Source: Chromatiales bacterium (GTDB lineage: Bacteria > Pseudomonadota > Gammaproteobacteria > SpSt-1174). Taken from it: a DNA stretch of 64,000 bases. The first letter of the stretch is position 1. Every line of letters begins with the position of its first letter. Under the pieces are notes generated by a model, which worked only from the letters and a program-made list of their open reading frames with translations, ran no database searches and was not told the origin of the DNA. Position numbers and translations under genes: made by a program. Shown here in pieces: positions 1-9,800 of this stretch. Where the stretch lies: the NCBI GenBank assembly GCA_014762505.1, contig JABURS010000032.1, forward strand, positions 62,001-126,000. Direction: 5' to 3'.

Positions 1-1
1 C

Positions 2-175
2 ATCCTCGATGGCGAATACGGCTATGACAACGTCGCCATGGGCGTCCCCTGCGTACTCGGCAGGAACGGCATGGAAGAAGTCGTGGCACTCGAACTCAAC
101 CACGAAGAACACACGATGTTCGACGAATCGCTGGCCGGTGTGGTGGCGGACATCGAGCGCCTGAATGGGACGTGA
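2..175 (+). CDS. mdh: malate dehydrogenase, C-terminal fragment
   Basis: Only the last 57 codons lie in the window; the gene begins upstream. The fragment reads GEYGYDNVAMGVPCVLGRNG followed by MEEVVALELNHEE and ends in LNGT. This is the C-terminal substrate-domain signature of the LDH-like NAD-dependent malate dehydrogenases, which interconvert malate and oxaloacetate in the TCA cycle. Lactate dehydrogenases share the fold, so the substrate cannot be settled from this tail alone. The VPCVLG.NG.EEV pattern favours malate dehydrogenase. The short spacer after the stop carries a GAGGAGTGAGGAGTGAG-type simple repeat. Confidence 0.8.
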   Translation: MLDGEYGYDNVAMGVPCVLGRNGMEEVVALELNHEEHTMFDESLAGVVADIERLNGT

Positions 176-176
176 G

Positions 177-197
177 GGGCGAGGAGTGAGGAGTGAG
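177..197. repeat. short GAGGAGTGAG direct repeat
   Basis: Immediately after the mdh stop, GAGGAGTGAG-type units are repeated head to tail. A similar but longer tract lies at 57001-57060, also directly after a stop codon, where an inverted partner is present. Confidence 0.5.
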
Positions 198-242
198 CGG
201 TAAGACGATACACTAGTGCCTCGCGCCTAACGTCCAGAGCTC

Positions 243-1142
243 ATGCCCAACACCACCTACCTGGTCGACTCCAGCATCTACGTCTTTCGTGCCTGGTTCA
301 CCCTGCCCGCCTCCATCACAGACGCGGCGGGCAATCCCGCCAATGCCGTGTTCGGCTTCTCCGATGTCGTCTACAGGCTGCTGAAGCAGGAGCGCCCGGC
401 GCGCATCGGCTTCGGCTTCGACGAGAGCCTCACCACCTCGCACCGCAACGCGATCTACCCGGCCTACAAGGCCAACCGCGAGAGCGCGCCGGCCGAGCTC
501 AAGCACCAGTTCCAGCTTGCCCGCCGCTTCCTGCGCGGCATCGGCATCAGCGAGTTCGGCAGCAACCGCTACGAGGCCGACGACCTCATCGGCACCCTGG
601 CACGCATCGAGCGTGAACAGGGACAGCGCCTGGTGATCGTCACCGGCGACAAGGACCTGGCGCAGCTCATACACGAACGGGATCTGTGGTGGGAGTTCGG
701 CAAGGATCAGCGCATGGACGCGAAGGGCATCCAGAAGCGCTTCGGCGTGCGTCCCGACCAGATCGCCGACCAGCTCGCCATCGCCGGCGACAAGGTGGAC
801 AACATCCCGGGCGTGCCCGGTGTGGGCATGGCCACGGCCGCCTGCCTGCTGCGCAAGTTCGACAGCGTCGAGATCCTGCTGAGCCGCATCCCCGAGATCG
901 CCCAGATGAAGGTGCGCGGCGCCAAGCGGCTGATGGGACTGATCGACGAACACCAGGACACCATCCGCCTGGCCCGCCAGCTCACCGGTATCCACCTCGA
1001 GGCCGACCTGCCCGCCGATCTCCAGCTCGCGCCCCGACCACCCGAACAGGACGCCTTCGACGCCACCTGCGACGAGCTGGACATGTCCCCAGAACGGCGC
1101 GCGCGCTGGGAACGCCTGCTCGACGAGCTGCACGGGGGATAG
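243..1142 (+). CDS. 5'-3' exonuclease / flap endonuclease family (PolA N-terminal-like, Xni type)
   Basis: This 299-residue protein has the two-part structure of the PolA 5'-3' exonuclease family. The N-terminal nuclease core shows the acidic metal ligands VDSS near residue 9, FDES near 60, RYEADDLIG near 110 and [10 protein letters not shown] near 134. A helix-three-turn-helix DNA-binding motif, [14 protein letters not shown], lies near residue 185. There is no polymerase domain, so it resembles stand-alone ExoIX/Xni rather than DNA polymerase I. The acidic residues look complete, so it is probably an active flap or 5' exonuclease in repair or primer removal. It reads alone, 67 bp after mdh. 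The exact name is uncertain because a full-length polA may exist elsewhere. Confidence 0.88.
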   Translation: MPNTTYLVDSSIYVFRAWFTLPASITDAAGNPANAVFGFSDVVYRLLKQERPARIGFGFDESLTTSHRNAIYPAYKANRESAPAELKHQFQLARRFLRGIGISEFGSNRYEADDLIGTLARIEREQGQRLVIVTGDKDLAQLIHERDLWWEFGKDQRMDAKGIQKRFGVRPDQIADQLAIAGDKVDNIPGVPGVGMATAACLLRKFDSVEILLSRIPEIAQMKVRGAKRLMGLIDEHQDTIRLARQLTGIHLEADLPADLQLAPRPPEQDAFDATCDELDMSPERRARWERLLDELHGG

Positions 1143-1246
1143 CCGTTCGTCACCACCGCGCCAGTCCTCTCCAGGTCCCAGACATGCCAGCGCCTGACTG
1201 CTGCCTTGCAACCACTGATCACGGACAACTGACCAGCAACCGTCTC

Positions 1247-1780
1247 ATGCACACCATCCTGTTCAACAAGCCTTATGACGTCCTCAGCCAGTTCACGGAC
1301 AGCGAGGGCCGGCGCACGCTCGCCGACTACATCCCGGTAGAAGGCGTGTACGCAGCCGGTCGCCTGGATCGCGACAGCGAGGGGCTGATGGTGCTCACCG
1401 ACGACGGCGAACTGCAGCACCGCATCACGCACCCGGACAACAAGATGAGCAAGACCTACTGGGCGCAGGTGGAGGGCATCCCGGACGAGGCAGCGCTCAA
1501 GGACCTGCGCGAGGGGGTGGAACTGAAGGACGGCATGACACAGCCCGCGCGCGTGAGGCGCATCGACGCGCCCTACCTGCTGTGGCCGCGCACGCCGCCG
1601 ATTCGCGAACGCCGGCACATCCCCACCTGCTGGCTGGAGATCACCATCGGCGAGGGACGCAACCGGCAGGTGCGGCGCATGACGGCCGCCGTCGGCCATC
1701 CCACCCTGCGCCTGATCCGCTATCGCATCGGTTCCTGGACACTCGACGGACTCGCCCCGGGCGAGTGGCGCGAGGCCTGA
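1247..1780 (+). CDS. rluE: 23S rRNA pseudouridine synthase, RluE family
   Basis: This 177-residue RsuA/RluB/E/F-type pseudouridine synthase lacks the N-terminal S4 domain, as does RluE. It starts at [11 protein letters not shown], has the catalytic [17 protein letters not shown] loop with the nucleophilic aspartate near residue 43, and ends with the [19 protein letters not shown] motif. RluE modifies U2457 of 23S rRNA. I chose the ATG at 1247 because family members start at this point; the frame stays open upstream over the preceding gene, but that stretch has no similarity to the family. The assignment to RluE rather than RluF or RsuA rests on the short length and missing S4 domain. Confidence 0.88.
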   Translation: MHTILFNKPYDVLSQFTDSEGRRTLADYIPVEGVYAAGRLDRDSEGLMVLTDDGELQHRITHPDNKMSKTYWAQVEGIPDEAALKDLREGVELKDGMTQPARVRRIDAPYLLWPRTPPIRERRHIPTCWLEITIGEGRNRQVRRMTAAVGHPTLRLIRYRIGSWTLDGLAPGEWREA

Positions 1781-1811
1781 TTTACAAGGCCCGGGGGATG
1801 CGACACACTCG

Positions 1812-2798
1812 ATGGCGAATCCTGTTCGGGGAAGGGACGTGATCGGATACCTGCACATCGACGGTCGCTGGCGCGAGATGACCGAGGCGGATCGCCTGGA
1901 TGGCGAGACGCTGTTCTGGCTGGACTTCACCCATCACGAGGACGACTGGCCTGCCGTGCTCGAGCGCCTGGGTGGCCATGCCGTGCACGAACGCCACGTG
2001 AAGGACAGCGTGAACCTCGCGCATCCGCCCTACTACGACGCCACCTCCGATTACGAGATGCTCATCTTCCGCCCGCTGGCCGGCATGCAGACCGCCGACC
2101 TGAGCCTGGAGACCCGCGCCTGCACGCTGCTGATGTTCGCCCACGGGCTGGTCACCATCCGCGCGCCCGACAACGGCCTGTTCGAGGACGTCGGCCGGCG
2201 CCTGCAAAGCCAGACCCCGCGACAGCCGGAGACGGTGGTCGGCCTGGCCCACGCCCTGCTGCACCGCATCGTCGAGGAACAGATGCGCGTGCGCGGCCCG
2301 CTGGCCATGCAGCTCGAGCTCTGGCAGCAGCGCCTGCTCGGCAGCACCGGCAGCATCGAGGACTGGCAGCCCCTGCTGGAACTGCGCGGACGCCTGCGCC
2401 GGTTTTCCACCCTGCTCGCCGAACAGCTCTCCAGCCTCACCCTGTGGCGCAGCGAGACCGAGCTGTATATCAGCGAGCACGTCGGCGTGCGCATGAACGA
2501 CGTGATGGAGCACATCAAGCGCACGACCCATGACATCGATGCCCTGCAGCACGACATCGAGGGCATGATGCAGATCTACTTCTCCATCACCGGCCAGCGC
2601 ACCAACAGCATCGTGCAGCTGCTCACCATCATCTCGGTGATCTTCCTCCCGCTGAACCTCATCGCCGGCATCTTCGGCATGAACTTCGAGCAGATGCCCC
2701 TGCTCGATCACGCCCTCGGCTTCTGGGCCACGGCCATCGGCATGACTGCGCTGGGCCTGGCCGCCCTGCTGCTGCTGCGTCTCAAGCACTGGATCTGA
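1812..2798 (+). CDS. CorA-family divalent cation transporter (ZntB-like)
   Basis: This 328-residue protein has a large cytoplasmic N-terminal domain, a long helical region (about 180-270) and two C-terminal membrane segments. The CorA selectivity motif GMN (FGMNFEQMP) follows the first segment near residue 287. CorA pentamers move Mg2+ or Co2+; the ZntB branch moves Zn2+. The length is close to that of E. coli ZntB (327), and the divergent loop after GMN leaves the ion undetermined. An in-frame GTG at 1839 with GGGGA six bases upstream is an alternative start and may be the better one. The gene is followed 53 bp later by the RimB-like protease gene. Confidence 0.85.
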   Translation: MANPVRGRDVIGYLHIDGRWREMTEADRLDGETLFWLDFTHHEDDWPAVLERLGGHAVHERHVKDSVNLAHPPYYDATSDYEMLIFRPLAGMQTADLSLETRACTLLMFAHGLVTIRAPDNGLFEDVGRRLQSQTPRQPETVVGLAHALLHRIVEEQMRVRGPLAMQLELWQQRLLGSTGSIEDWQPLLELRGRLRRFSTLLAEQLSSLTLWRSETELYISEHVGVRMNDVMEHIKRTTHDIDALQHDIEGMMQIYFSITGQRTNSIVQLLTIISVIFLPLNLIAGIFGMNFEQMPLLDHALGFWATAIGMTALGLAALLLLRLKHWI

Positions 2799-2851
2799 GC
2801 GGCTGCTCCGGATCGGCGATTCGCGTTATAGTCGCAGCCACACGACCACCC

Positions 2852-3355
2852 ATGGCAAATGGCATGAGCGAGACCAACCAGAAGGCGGTACTGGGCTGGC
2901 GCGAATGGATCGCGCTGCCCGATCTGGGCCTGCCGCACATCAAGGCCAAGATCGACACGGGGGCCCGCACCTCCTGCCTGCACGCCTTCAAGGTGAAGGG
3001 CTTTCGCCGCCGGGGCGTGCGCTGGGTGCGCTTTCACGTCCACCCCCACCAGGGCGACCGGCACACCGAGGTGGTCTGCGAGGCACCGGTGAAGGACCGC
3101 CGCTGGGTCACGGACTCGGGCGGACACCGCACCCTGCGCTATGTCATCGATGCCGGTATCGTGGTGGGCAAGCAGCGCTATACCATCGAGCTCACGCTCA
3201 CCAACCGCGACAACATGAAGTTCCGCATGCTGCTCGGACGCACGGCGATGTACGATCATTTCATCGTCGACCCGCAGCGCTCCTACTGTCAGGAACGACT
3301 CGAACTCACCTCCCAGGAATGGGAAACCGAAGAAGAACAGGCCGAAATCGAATGA
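2852..3355 (+). CDS. RimK-associated ATP-dependent zinc protease (RimB-like, PF05618)
   Basis: This 167-residue protein belongs to the retropepsin-like zinc protease family that is genetically linked to RimK. The aspartic-protease-like signature [12 protein letters not shown] is near residue 36 and LLGRTAM near 131. Members have been tied to turnover of the glutamate tails that RimK adds to ribosomal protein S6. The stop overlaps the rimK start (ATGA), so the two are translationally coupled. The C-terminus is acidic (EEEQAEIE). The first codons MANGM could be replaced by the in-frame ATG five codons on (MSETNQK). Confidence 0.85.
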   Translation: MANGMSETNQKAVLGWREWIALPDLGLPHIKAKIDTGARTSCLHAFKVKGFRRRGVRWVRFHVHPHQGDRHTEVVCEAPVKDRRWVTDSGGHRTLRYVIDAGIVVGKQRYTIELTLTNRDNMKFRMLLGRTAMYDHFIVDPQRSYCQERLELTSQEWETEEEQAEIE

Positions 3356-4257
3356 AGATCGCCATCCTTTCCCGCAACAAGAGGCTCTACTCCACCCACC
3401 GCCTGGTGGAGGCCGCCGAGGCGCGTGGCCACGAGGCGCACGTCATCGACACGCTCAAGTGCACCATGGACATCACCTCCGCCAGGCCCGCCATCTGGTA
3501 CAAGGGCGAGACCCTGGAGGACTATGACGCCGTCGTCCCGCGCATCGGTGCCTCTATCACCTTCTACGGCCTGGCCGTGGTGCGCCAGTTCGAGATGATG
3601 GGCGTCTACTCCGTGAACGAATCGGTGGCCATCGGCCGCTCCCGCGACAAGCTGCGCGCCCATCAGCTGCTGGCGCGCGCCGGCATCGGCCTGCCGGTCA
3701 CCGGCTTTGCCCATTCGCCCACCGACACCAGTGCGCTCATCAAGCTGGTGGGCGGGGCGCCGCTGGTGATCAAGCTGCTGGAAGGCACCCAGGGGCGCGG
3801 CGTGGTGCTGGCCGAGACCGCCAAGGCCGGCGAGAGCGTGATCGACGCCTTCCGCGAGCTGGACGCCAACTTCCTGGTGCAGGAGTTCGTGAAGGAGGCC
3901 AAGGGGGCCGACATCCGCTGTTTCGTCATCGGCAACCGCGTGGTCGCCGCGATGATGCGCCAGGCCAAGGAAGGGGAGTTCCGCTCCAACCTGCACCGAG
4001 GCGGCACCGCCACCGTGGTCAAGCTCACCCCGCGCGAACGCGCCACCGCCGTCAGGGCGGCGAAGACCATGGGACTCAACGTGGCCGGCGTGGACATCCT
4101 GCGCGGCAAGGACGGCCCGCTGGTGCTGGAGGTCAACTCCTCGCCGGGGCTGGAAGGCATCGAGGCCGCCACCGGCAAGGACGTGGCCGGCCAGATCATC
4201 GAATTCCTCGAGAAGAACGCCAAGCATGGCAAGACGCGCACCCGTGGTCACGGCTGA
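3352..4257 (+). CDS. rimK: ATP-grasp ligase RimK (ribosomal protein S6 glutamate ligase family)
   Basis: This 301-residue ATP-grasp enzyme begins [15 protein letters not shown]. The ATP-binding segment is [15 protein letters not shown] near residue 140. The metal-binding end is [23 protein letters not shown] near 250-275, with the E and N of the LEVNSSPG motif. RimK adds glutamates to the C-terminus of S6 in E. coli; related enzymes ligate amino acids to other carriers. It overlaps the protease gene by four bases and the downstream deacylase gene by 32 bases, forming a tight three-gene operon. Confidence 0.93.
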   Translation: MKIAILSRNKRLYSTHRLVEAAEARGHEAHVIDTLKCTMDITSARPAIWYKGETLEDYDAVVPRIGASITFYGLAVVRQFEMMGVYSVNESVAIGRSRDKLRAHQLLARAGIGLPVTGFAHSPTDTSALIKLVGGAPLVIKLLEGTQGRGVVLAETAKAGESVIDAFRELDANFLVQEFVKEAKGADIRCFVIGNRVVAAMMRQAKEGEFRSNLHRGGTATVVKLTPRERATAVRAAKTMGLNVAGVDILRGKDGPLVLEVNSSPGLEGIEAATGKDVAGQIIEFLEKNAKHGKTRTRGHG

Positions 4258-5311
4258 CCCCGTCAACCAGCCGGTCACCATCGGCGACGTCACCGTCAGG
4301 CCGGGCAACCGCGCGCTGGTGCTGCTGCCGGTGACCGTGCTCTACACCAGCAACCCGGTGGAGATGCCGGTACACGTGATCTGCGGCAAGCGTCCGGGAC
4401 CGCGGCTGTTCATCAGCGCGGCGATCCACGGCGACGAGCTCAACGGCATCGAGATCATCCGCCGCCTGCTCAAGTCCAGCGCACTGCGGCACCTGCGCGG
4501 CACGCTCATCGCCGTGCCCATCGTCAACGTCTTCGGCGTGCTCAACCACTCGCGTTACCTGCCGGACCGGCGCGACCTCAACCGCAGCTTCCCTGGCTCG
4601 GACCACGGCTCGCTCACCGCGCGCCTGGCCCACCTGTTCATGGAGGAGATCGTCGCCAAGTGCACGCACGGCATCGACCTGCACACCGGCGCCCTGCACC
4701 GCGACAACCTGCCGCAGATCCGCGCCCACATGGACGACGAGGAGACCGCGCGCCTGGCACGCGCCTTCGGCGTGCCGGTGCTGCTCAACTCGGTGCTGCG
4801 TGACGGCTCGCTGCGCCAGGCGGCGGACGAATCCGGGATCAAGATGCTGCTCTACGAGGCCGGCGAGGCGCTGCGCTTCGACGAGGTGAGCATCCGCGTG
4901 GGCGTGGCGGGGATACTGAACGTGATGCGCGAGCTGGGCATGATCGCCGCCCGGCACAAGAAACCGCACAGGCCGCGCCAGGACCCCATCACCGCGAGGG
5001 CCAGCTCATGGATACGCGCCCCGCAGGGCGGCATCTTCCGCGCCTTCGTGCGCCTGGGGGAATGGATCGAGCGCGACACCGTGCTCGGCATGGTCTCGGA
5101 CCCGATGGGCGTGGAGGAGGAGCCGATCCTGAGCCCCAACTCGGGCATCGTCATCGGCCGCGCCAACCTGCCGCTGGTGAACGAGGGCGACGCCCTGTTC
5201 CACGTGGCTCGCTTCGATCGCTCCAGGCAGGGCGAGCATGCCGCCGTGGCGGTGGCCGAGCTGCACGACTTCCACGAAGGCCTGCCGCCGGACGAGACGG
5301 AGATCCGCTGA
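4226..5311 (+). CDS. succinylglutamate desuccinylase/aspartoacylase (M14-like) family protein
   Basis: This 361-residue protein of the AstE/AspA zinc carboxypeptidase-like group shows [13 protein letters not shown] near residue 63, the H and E of the zinc site. [19 protein letters not shown] near 150 carries the third ligand. [13 protein letters not shown] near 208 carries the likely catalytic glutamate. A C-terminal beta-rich segment (about 270-340) resembles a carrier-type barrel. The family removes acyl groups from N-acylated amino acids. Its recurrent position after a RimK-like ligase suggests it acts on the same glutamylated or acylated product, but that is inference. Start inside rimK implies translational coupling. 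Confidence 0.85.
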   Translation: MARRAPVVTADPVNQPVTIGDVTVRPGNRALVLLPVTVLYTSNPVEMPVHVICGKRPGPRLFISAAIHGDELNGIEIIRRLLKSSALRHLRGTLIAVPIVNVFGVLNHSRYLPDRRDLNRSFPGSDHGSLTARLAHLFMEEIVAKCTHGIDLHTGALHRDNLPQIRAHMDDEETARLARAFGVPVLLNSVLRDGSLRQAADESGIKMLLYEAGEALRFDEVSIRVGVAGILNVMRELGMIAARHKKPHRPRQDPITARASSWIRAPQGGIFRAFVRLGEWIERDTVLGMVSDPMGVEEEPILSPNSGIVIGRANLPLVNEGDALFHVARFDRSRQGEHAAVAVAELHDFHEGLPPDETEIR

Positions 5312-5340
5312 CGCGAAAGACCCGGGGCCTGGTACTTCTA

Positions 5341-5392
5341 GCCACGGAGGACACGGCGGTGGACAGGACGGGGTATGTCCTTCCTCTGTGGC
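5341..5392. repeat. CACAGAG-family inverted repeat, copy 1 (degenerate)
   Basis: GCCACGGAGG at the left and CCTCTGTGGC at the right are inverted copies 52 bases end to end, lying between two convergent genes. Other copies are at 10951, 16441, 16654, 25672 and 32082. Confidence 0.6.
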
Positions 5393-5406
5393 AAACCGCC
5401 TTTCAG

Positions 5407-5829
5407 TCAGCCCCGCGGTTCGGACGGCCTGCGCGGCATCCCCGGCATCTCGCCCTGCACCACCACCTGGCGCAGGCGCATGGCGATGCCCTCGGCCATC
5501 ATGAACCACTGCTCGGCCAGCTCCGGCTCCATCACCTCGAACAGCGTCTCGCGGAAATAGGCCAGCCAGCGGCCGATGTGCCGGTCCTCGATACCCAGCG
5601 GCATGTGCCGGCCCACCATGTCGATGCCCGGGTCGTGGTCGAGCCGGCCGCCCATGGCCGTCCACCAGAAATCGGCAATGCGCTGCTCGTGCTCCGCGAA
5701 GTCCGGGATGTGGGCGAAGAAGCCCTTCATCTCCTCGTCGTTCTGCAGCTTTTCATAGAAACGATGGATCTGCTGCTCGATACGCTCGCGGCCGATCTTC
5801 TCGCACAGGGGGATGAGTTTGCGCACCAT
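5407..5829 (-). CDS. truncated haemoglobin, group III-like
   Basis: This 140-residue all-helical globin-like protein begins MVRKLIPLCEKIG. It has FYEKLQNDEEMKGFFAHIPDF, then HEQRIADFWW with the candidate proximal-region residues, MVGRHMPLGIEDRHIGRWL (a typical truncated-haemoglobin E/F-helix region) and a tryptophan-rich last helix. Such proteins bind O2 or NO and are cytoplasmic. The frame is open 19 codons further upstream, but that extension would overlap the divergent gene start. The ATG at 5829 with an AAAGG-like site upstream matches the family N-terminus. Haem ligation itself cannot be confirmed here. Confidence 0.8.
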   Translation of the reverse strand: MVRKLIPLCEKIGRERIEQQIHRFYEKLQNDEEMKGFFAHIPDFAEHEQRIADFWWTAMGGRLDHDPGIDMVGRHMPLGIEDRHIGRWLAYFRETLFEVMEPELAEQWFMMAEGIAMRLRQVVVQGEMPGMPRRPSEPRG

Positions 5830-5879
5830 GGGACTGCCTTTGGGCTTCTGGGGAATGAATGGGTAACATTCTATCACCC

Positions 5880-6803
5880 ATGACAACCCCCACCGCAGAG
5901 ACCGACATGGACGCAGACCGGGACAAGCCGCTCTGGGAGACCATCACCGACCGCATCCGCGCGGCCGAGGGCAACGACTTCACGCCGCGCGAGCGGCAGG
6001 CCGTGGGCGGCGGCTGCATCAACCAGGCATACACCCTGGGTGGCGACGGCCGACGCTACTTCGTCAAGCTGAACGACGCCGCGCGCCTTGCCATGTTCGA
6101 GGCCGAGGCCGCGGGCCTGGCCGAGCTGCGCGCCGCCGAGGCCATCCGCGTGCCGCGCCCGGTGGCCACGGGCACGGCCGGCGGGCGGGCATTCCTGGTC
6201 ATGGAACACCTCGCGCTCGGCGGGCGCGGCACCGGCGCCCGCTTCGGCGAGGCACTGGCCGCCCTGCACCGCAGGACCGCCGAACGCTACGGCTGGCAGC
6301 GGGACAACACCATCGGCGCCACCCCGCAGCCGAACGCCTGGCAGGACGACTGGGTGGTCTTCTGGCGCGAACAGCGCCTGGGCTTCCAGCTCGACCTGGC
6401 CGCCCGCCGGGGGGCGGGCAGCCGTCTCATCGCGCGCGGCCGCGAACTGATGGATCGGCTGCCCGGCTTCTTCACCGACTACCGCCCGGCGCCCTCGCTG
6501 CTGCACGGCGACCTCTGGGGCGGCAACATGGACACGGATACCGGGGGTCGCCCGGTGATCTTCGACCCGGCCGTCTACTACGGTGACCGCGAGGCCGATC
6601 TGGCCATGACCGAACTCTTCGGCGGCCCGGGCGGAGACTTCTACCGGGCCTACGACGCCGCCTGGCCGCTGGACCCCGGCTACGGCCTGCGCAAGACGCT
6701 CTACAACCTCTACCACATCCTCAACCACTACAACCTGTTCGGCGGCGGCTACGCCGGCCAGGCCGAGCGCATGACCGACCGCCTGCTGGCCGAACTGCGC
6801 TGA
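5880..6803 (+). CDS. fructosamine kinase family protein
   Basis: This 307-residue APH-fold kinase is of the fructosamine-3-kinase group, which phosphorylates ketosamine adducts of sugars and amines so that they fall apart. The N-terminal substrate and ATP region is AVGGGCINQAYTLGGDGRRYFVKLN. The catalytic loop is LLHGDLWGGNMD near residue 208, followed by the metal site VIFDPAVYYGDREADLAM. Three in-frame starts are possible (5859, 5880, 5907). Most family members begin with a short lead before the WETI helix, favouring 5880 or 5907. It is divergent from the haemoglobin gene with a 50-bp shared promoter space. Confidence 0.87.
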   Translation: MTTPTAETDMDADRDKPLWETITDRIRAAEGNDFTPRERQAVGGGCINQAYTLGGDGRRYFVKLNDAARLAMFEAEAAGLAELRAAEAIRVPRPVATGTAGGRAFLVMEHLALGGRGTGARFGEALAALHRRTAERYGWQRDNTIGATPQPNAWQDDWVVFWREQRLGFQLDLAARRGAGSRLIARGRELMDRLPGFFTDYRPAPSLLHGDLWGGNMDTDTGGRPVIFDPAVYYGDREADLAMTELFGGPGGDFYRAYDAAWPLDPGYGLRKTLYNLYHILNHYNLFGGGYAGQAERMTDRLLAELR

Positions 6804-6858
6804 AACGCCCTACACTCTCTACGCAAAACAACAACAATCACCACCGAAGGGACGCCCC

Positions 6859-9800
6859 ATGCGTGCATTACTGGTCCTGTTCACCCTGCTCGTGATGAGC
6901 CCCGGCGGCCACGCCGCCACCGACCCGGCGACCATCCCGGAACCGCTCAGGCCCTGGCAGGCCTGGGTGCTCAAGGGCCACGAGGACCTCGCCTGCCCCT
7001 TCCTCTACAACAACGCCAGCACCCGCCAGTGCGCCTGGCCGACCACCCTGGTCGTCGAGGCCTCGGCCACGGGGGCGCGCTTCACCCAGGACTGGCAGAA
7101 CTATCTCGAGGGCTGGCTGGCGCTGCCGGGGGATGCCGAGCGCTGGCCCCAGGACGTCACCCTGAACGGCGCGCCCGCGGTGGTGGTCGAGCGCAACGGC
7201 CGCCCCGCCGTCCACGCCGGGCCCGGCAGGCACCGCATCGAGGGCCGCTTCCTCTGGCCGTCCCTGCCCGAGCAGCTGGCCGTGCCGCATGACACCGGCC
7301 TGGTGCAACTGCAGGTGAACGGCCGTGCCATCGGGCGCCCGGACCTCGACACCCAGGGCCGTCTCTGGCTGGGCGAGCGCCAGCGCGATGCCCTGGATAC
7401 GGCGGGCGACCGGCTGGGCGTGGAGGTCTTCCGCCGCGTGATCGACGAGGTGCCACTGCAGGTGGTCACCCGCATCGAGCTCAGGGTCTCGGGCGCCCCG
7501 CGCGAGGTGGTGCTGGGCCGGGCCCTGCTGGCCGACGCCATCCCGGTGCGCCTGGACAGCCCGCTGCCCGCGCGCCTGGAACCCGACGGCCGCCTGCGCG
7601 TGCAACTGCGGCCCGGCAGCTTTCGCATCGACCTGACCAGCCGCCACCCGGCTCCGGTGGAGGCGCTCGCCCCGACCGACAACACCGCCCCCTGGCCCGG
7701 GACCGAGGTCTGGGTGTTCGACGCCCGTCCGGCCCTGCGCCTGGTGGAGATCGAGGGCGTGGCCGCCGTCGATCCGCGCCAGACCAACCTGCCGCGCGAA
7801 TGGCAGGACCTGCCGGCCTACCGGCTCACGGCCGGCGAGCGTCTCGGCTTCACGACCATCCGCCGCGGCGACCCCGAGCCCGAACCTAACCGCCTCACGC
7901 TCCACCGCGACATCTGGCTGGACTTCGACGGCACGGGCTACACGCTGAGCGACCGCATCGGCGGCCAGCTCTCGCAGGGCTGGCGCCTGGAGGCCGATCC
8001 CGCCCTGGAACTCGGGCGGGTGAGCATCGACGACCAGCTGCAGTTCATCACCCGGCGCGGCGAAGACGGGCCGCTGGGCGTGGAGGTGCGCCGCGGCGAG
8101 CTCAACCTCGCGGCCGACAGCCGTATCGAGGGCGACACCCGCCGCCTGCCGGCGGTGGGCTGGCAACAGGACGTGCAGCAGCTCTCCGCCACCCTGCACC
8201 TGCCGCCGGGCTGGACCCTGCTGGCCGCCTCGGGCGTGGACCAGGTGCCGGGCACCTGGCTGCAGCGCTGGACCCTGCTCGACCTGTTCGTGGTGCTGAT
8301 CGCGGCGGCCGCCGTCGGCCGTCTCTGGTCCTGGCGCTGGGCGGCACTGGCGCTGGTCACCCTGGCCCTGATCTGGCACGAGCCCGACGCCCCGCGCGTG
8401 GTCTGGCTCAACCTGCTGGCGGCCATCGCCCTGCTGCGCGTGCTGCCGGAGGGCCTGTTCCGCCGGCTGGTCACCGGCTACCGCCACCTCTCCCTGCTGG
8501 TGCTGGTGCTGATCGCGCTGCCGTTCCTGGTCGACCAGGTGCGCCACGGCCTCTATCCGCAGCTCGAACGCCCGGGCCAGATGGCCACCGCGTTGAAACG
8601 CGCAGACGTCTACCAGACCGTGCCCCAGGCCGGGGTGGTGATGGAGGAGGCCCTGCAGGCCCGCGAACCGGCCAAGTCCGAGATGGCGGATGCGCGCACC
8701 CGGCTGCCGGCCCCGGCGACCCCGCCGCTCACCGAGATCGACCCGGACGCCGCCCTGCAGACCGGCCCCGGCCTGCCGCAGTGGTCCTGGACCCGCATCC
8801 CGCTCGGCTGGAGCGGCCCGGTGGCACAGGAGCAGCACATCGGGCTGACCCTGCTCTCGCCCACCGGCCACCTGCTACTCAACGCCCTGCGCGTGCTGCT
8901 GGTCGTGGTGCTCGCCCTGTTGCTGGCGGGCTGGCGGCCCGGCGGCCGCCTGATGCCGCCGCGTCCCGATCGCAGCGGCTCCTTCGGCGCCCGCCAGACC
9001 GGCGCCGCCGCCGTCCTGCTGCTGGCCGGTGTCACCGGTCTGCTGCCCGCACCGGCCCGCGCCGAGATCCCGGACCCGGCCCTGCTGGAGGAGCTGCGCC
9101 AGCGCCTCGTCGAGCCGGCCCCCTGCCTGCCGCAATGCGCCCAGATCCCCCGCATGTACCTCAGCGCCGCCCCGCAGGCCCTGCAGCTGCGCCTGGAGGT
9201 GCACGCCCGGGAGGCCGTGGCCGTGCCCCTGCCGGGCCAGCGCGACCAGTGGCTCGCCAGCCGGGTGCTGGTCGATGGCCAGCCCGCCACCGGCCTGCGC
9301 CGCGACAGCACGGGGGCCTACTGGCTGGACCTCGCCCCGGGCCGGCACCAGGTGCTGATCGCCGGCGGGCTGCCCGCCGGCGACAGCCTGCAGCTCAACC
9401 TGCCGCTGCCGCCGCACCGCGTCGAGATCGAGGCCCGCGGCTGGAGCGTGGAAGGCGTGCGCGAGACGGGCGTGCCCGAGCGCCAGCTGCAGCTCACCCG
9501 CATCGAGGAGGCCGCCGCCGGCGAGCTGCCGATGCTGGAACCCACCACCCTGCCGCCCTTCGTGCAGGTGACCCGCCACCTGCGCCTGGGGCTGGAGTGG
9601 GAGGCGCGAACCGAGGTGCGCCGCCTCGGCCCGCCCGGCGAGGCGGCCGTGCTGGCCATACCCCTGCTGCCCGGCGAGTCCGTGCTCACCGAGGGCATCC
9701 GCGTGGAGGACGGACAGGTACGCGTGAACCTGCGCGAGGGCAGCCTGCAGTGGCGCTCGGTGCTGGAACCGGTCGGGGCGCTCACGCTCACCGCCCCCGA

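Noticed and set aside
6868-8871. 667-codon minus-strand open frame within the large membrane protein gene
   Set aside because: The plus strand carries a signal peptide and membrane segments; the minus frame has only Gly/Ala/His/Gln-rich filler.
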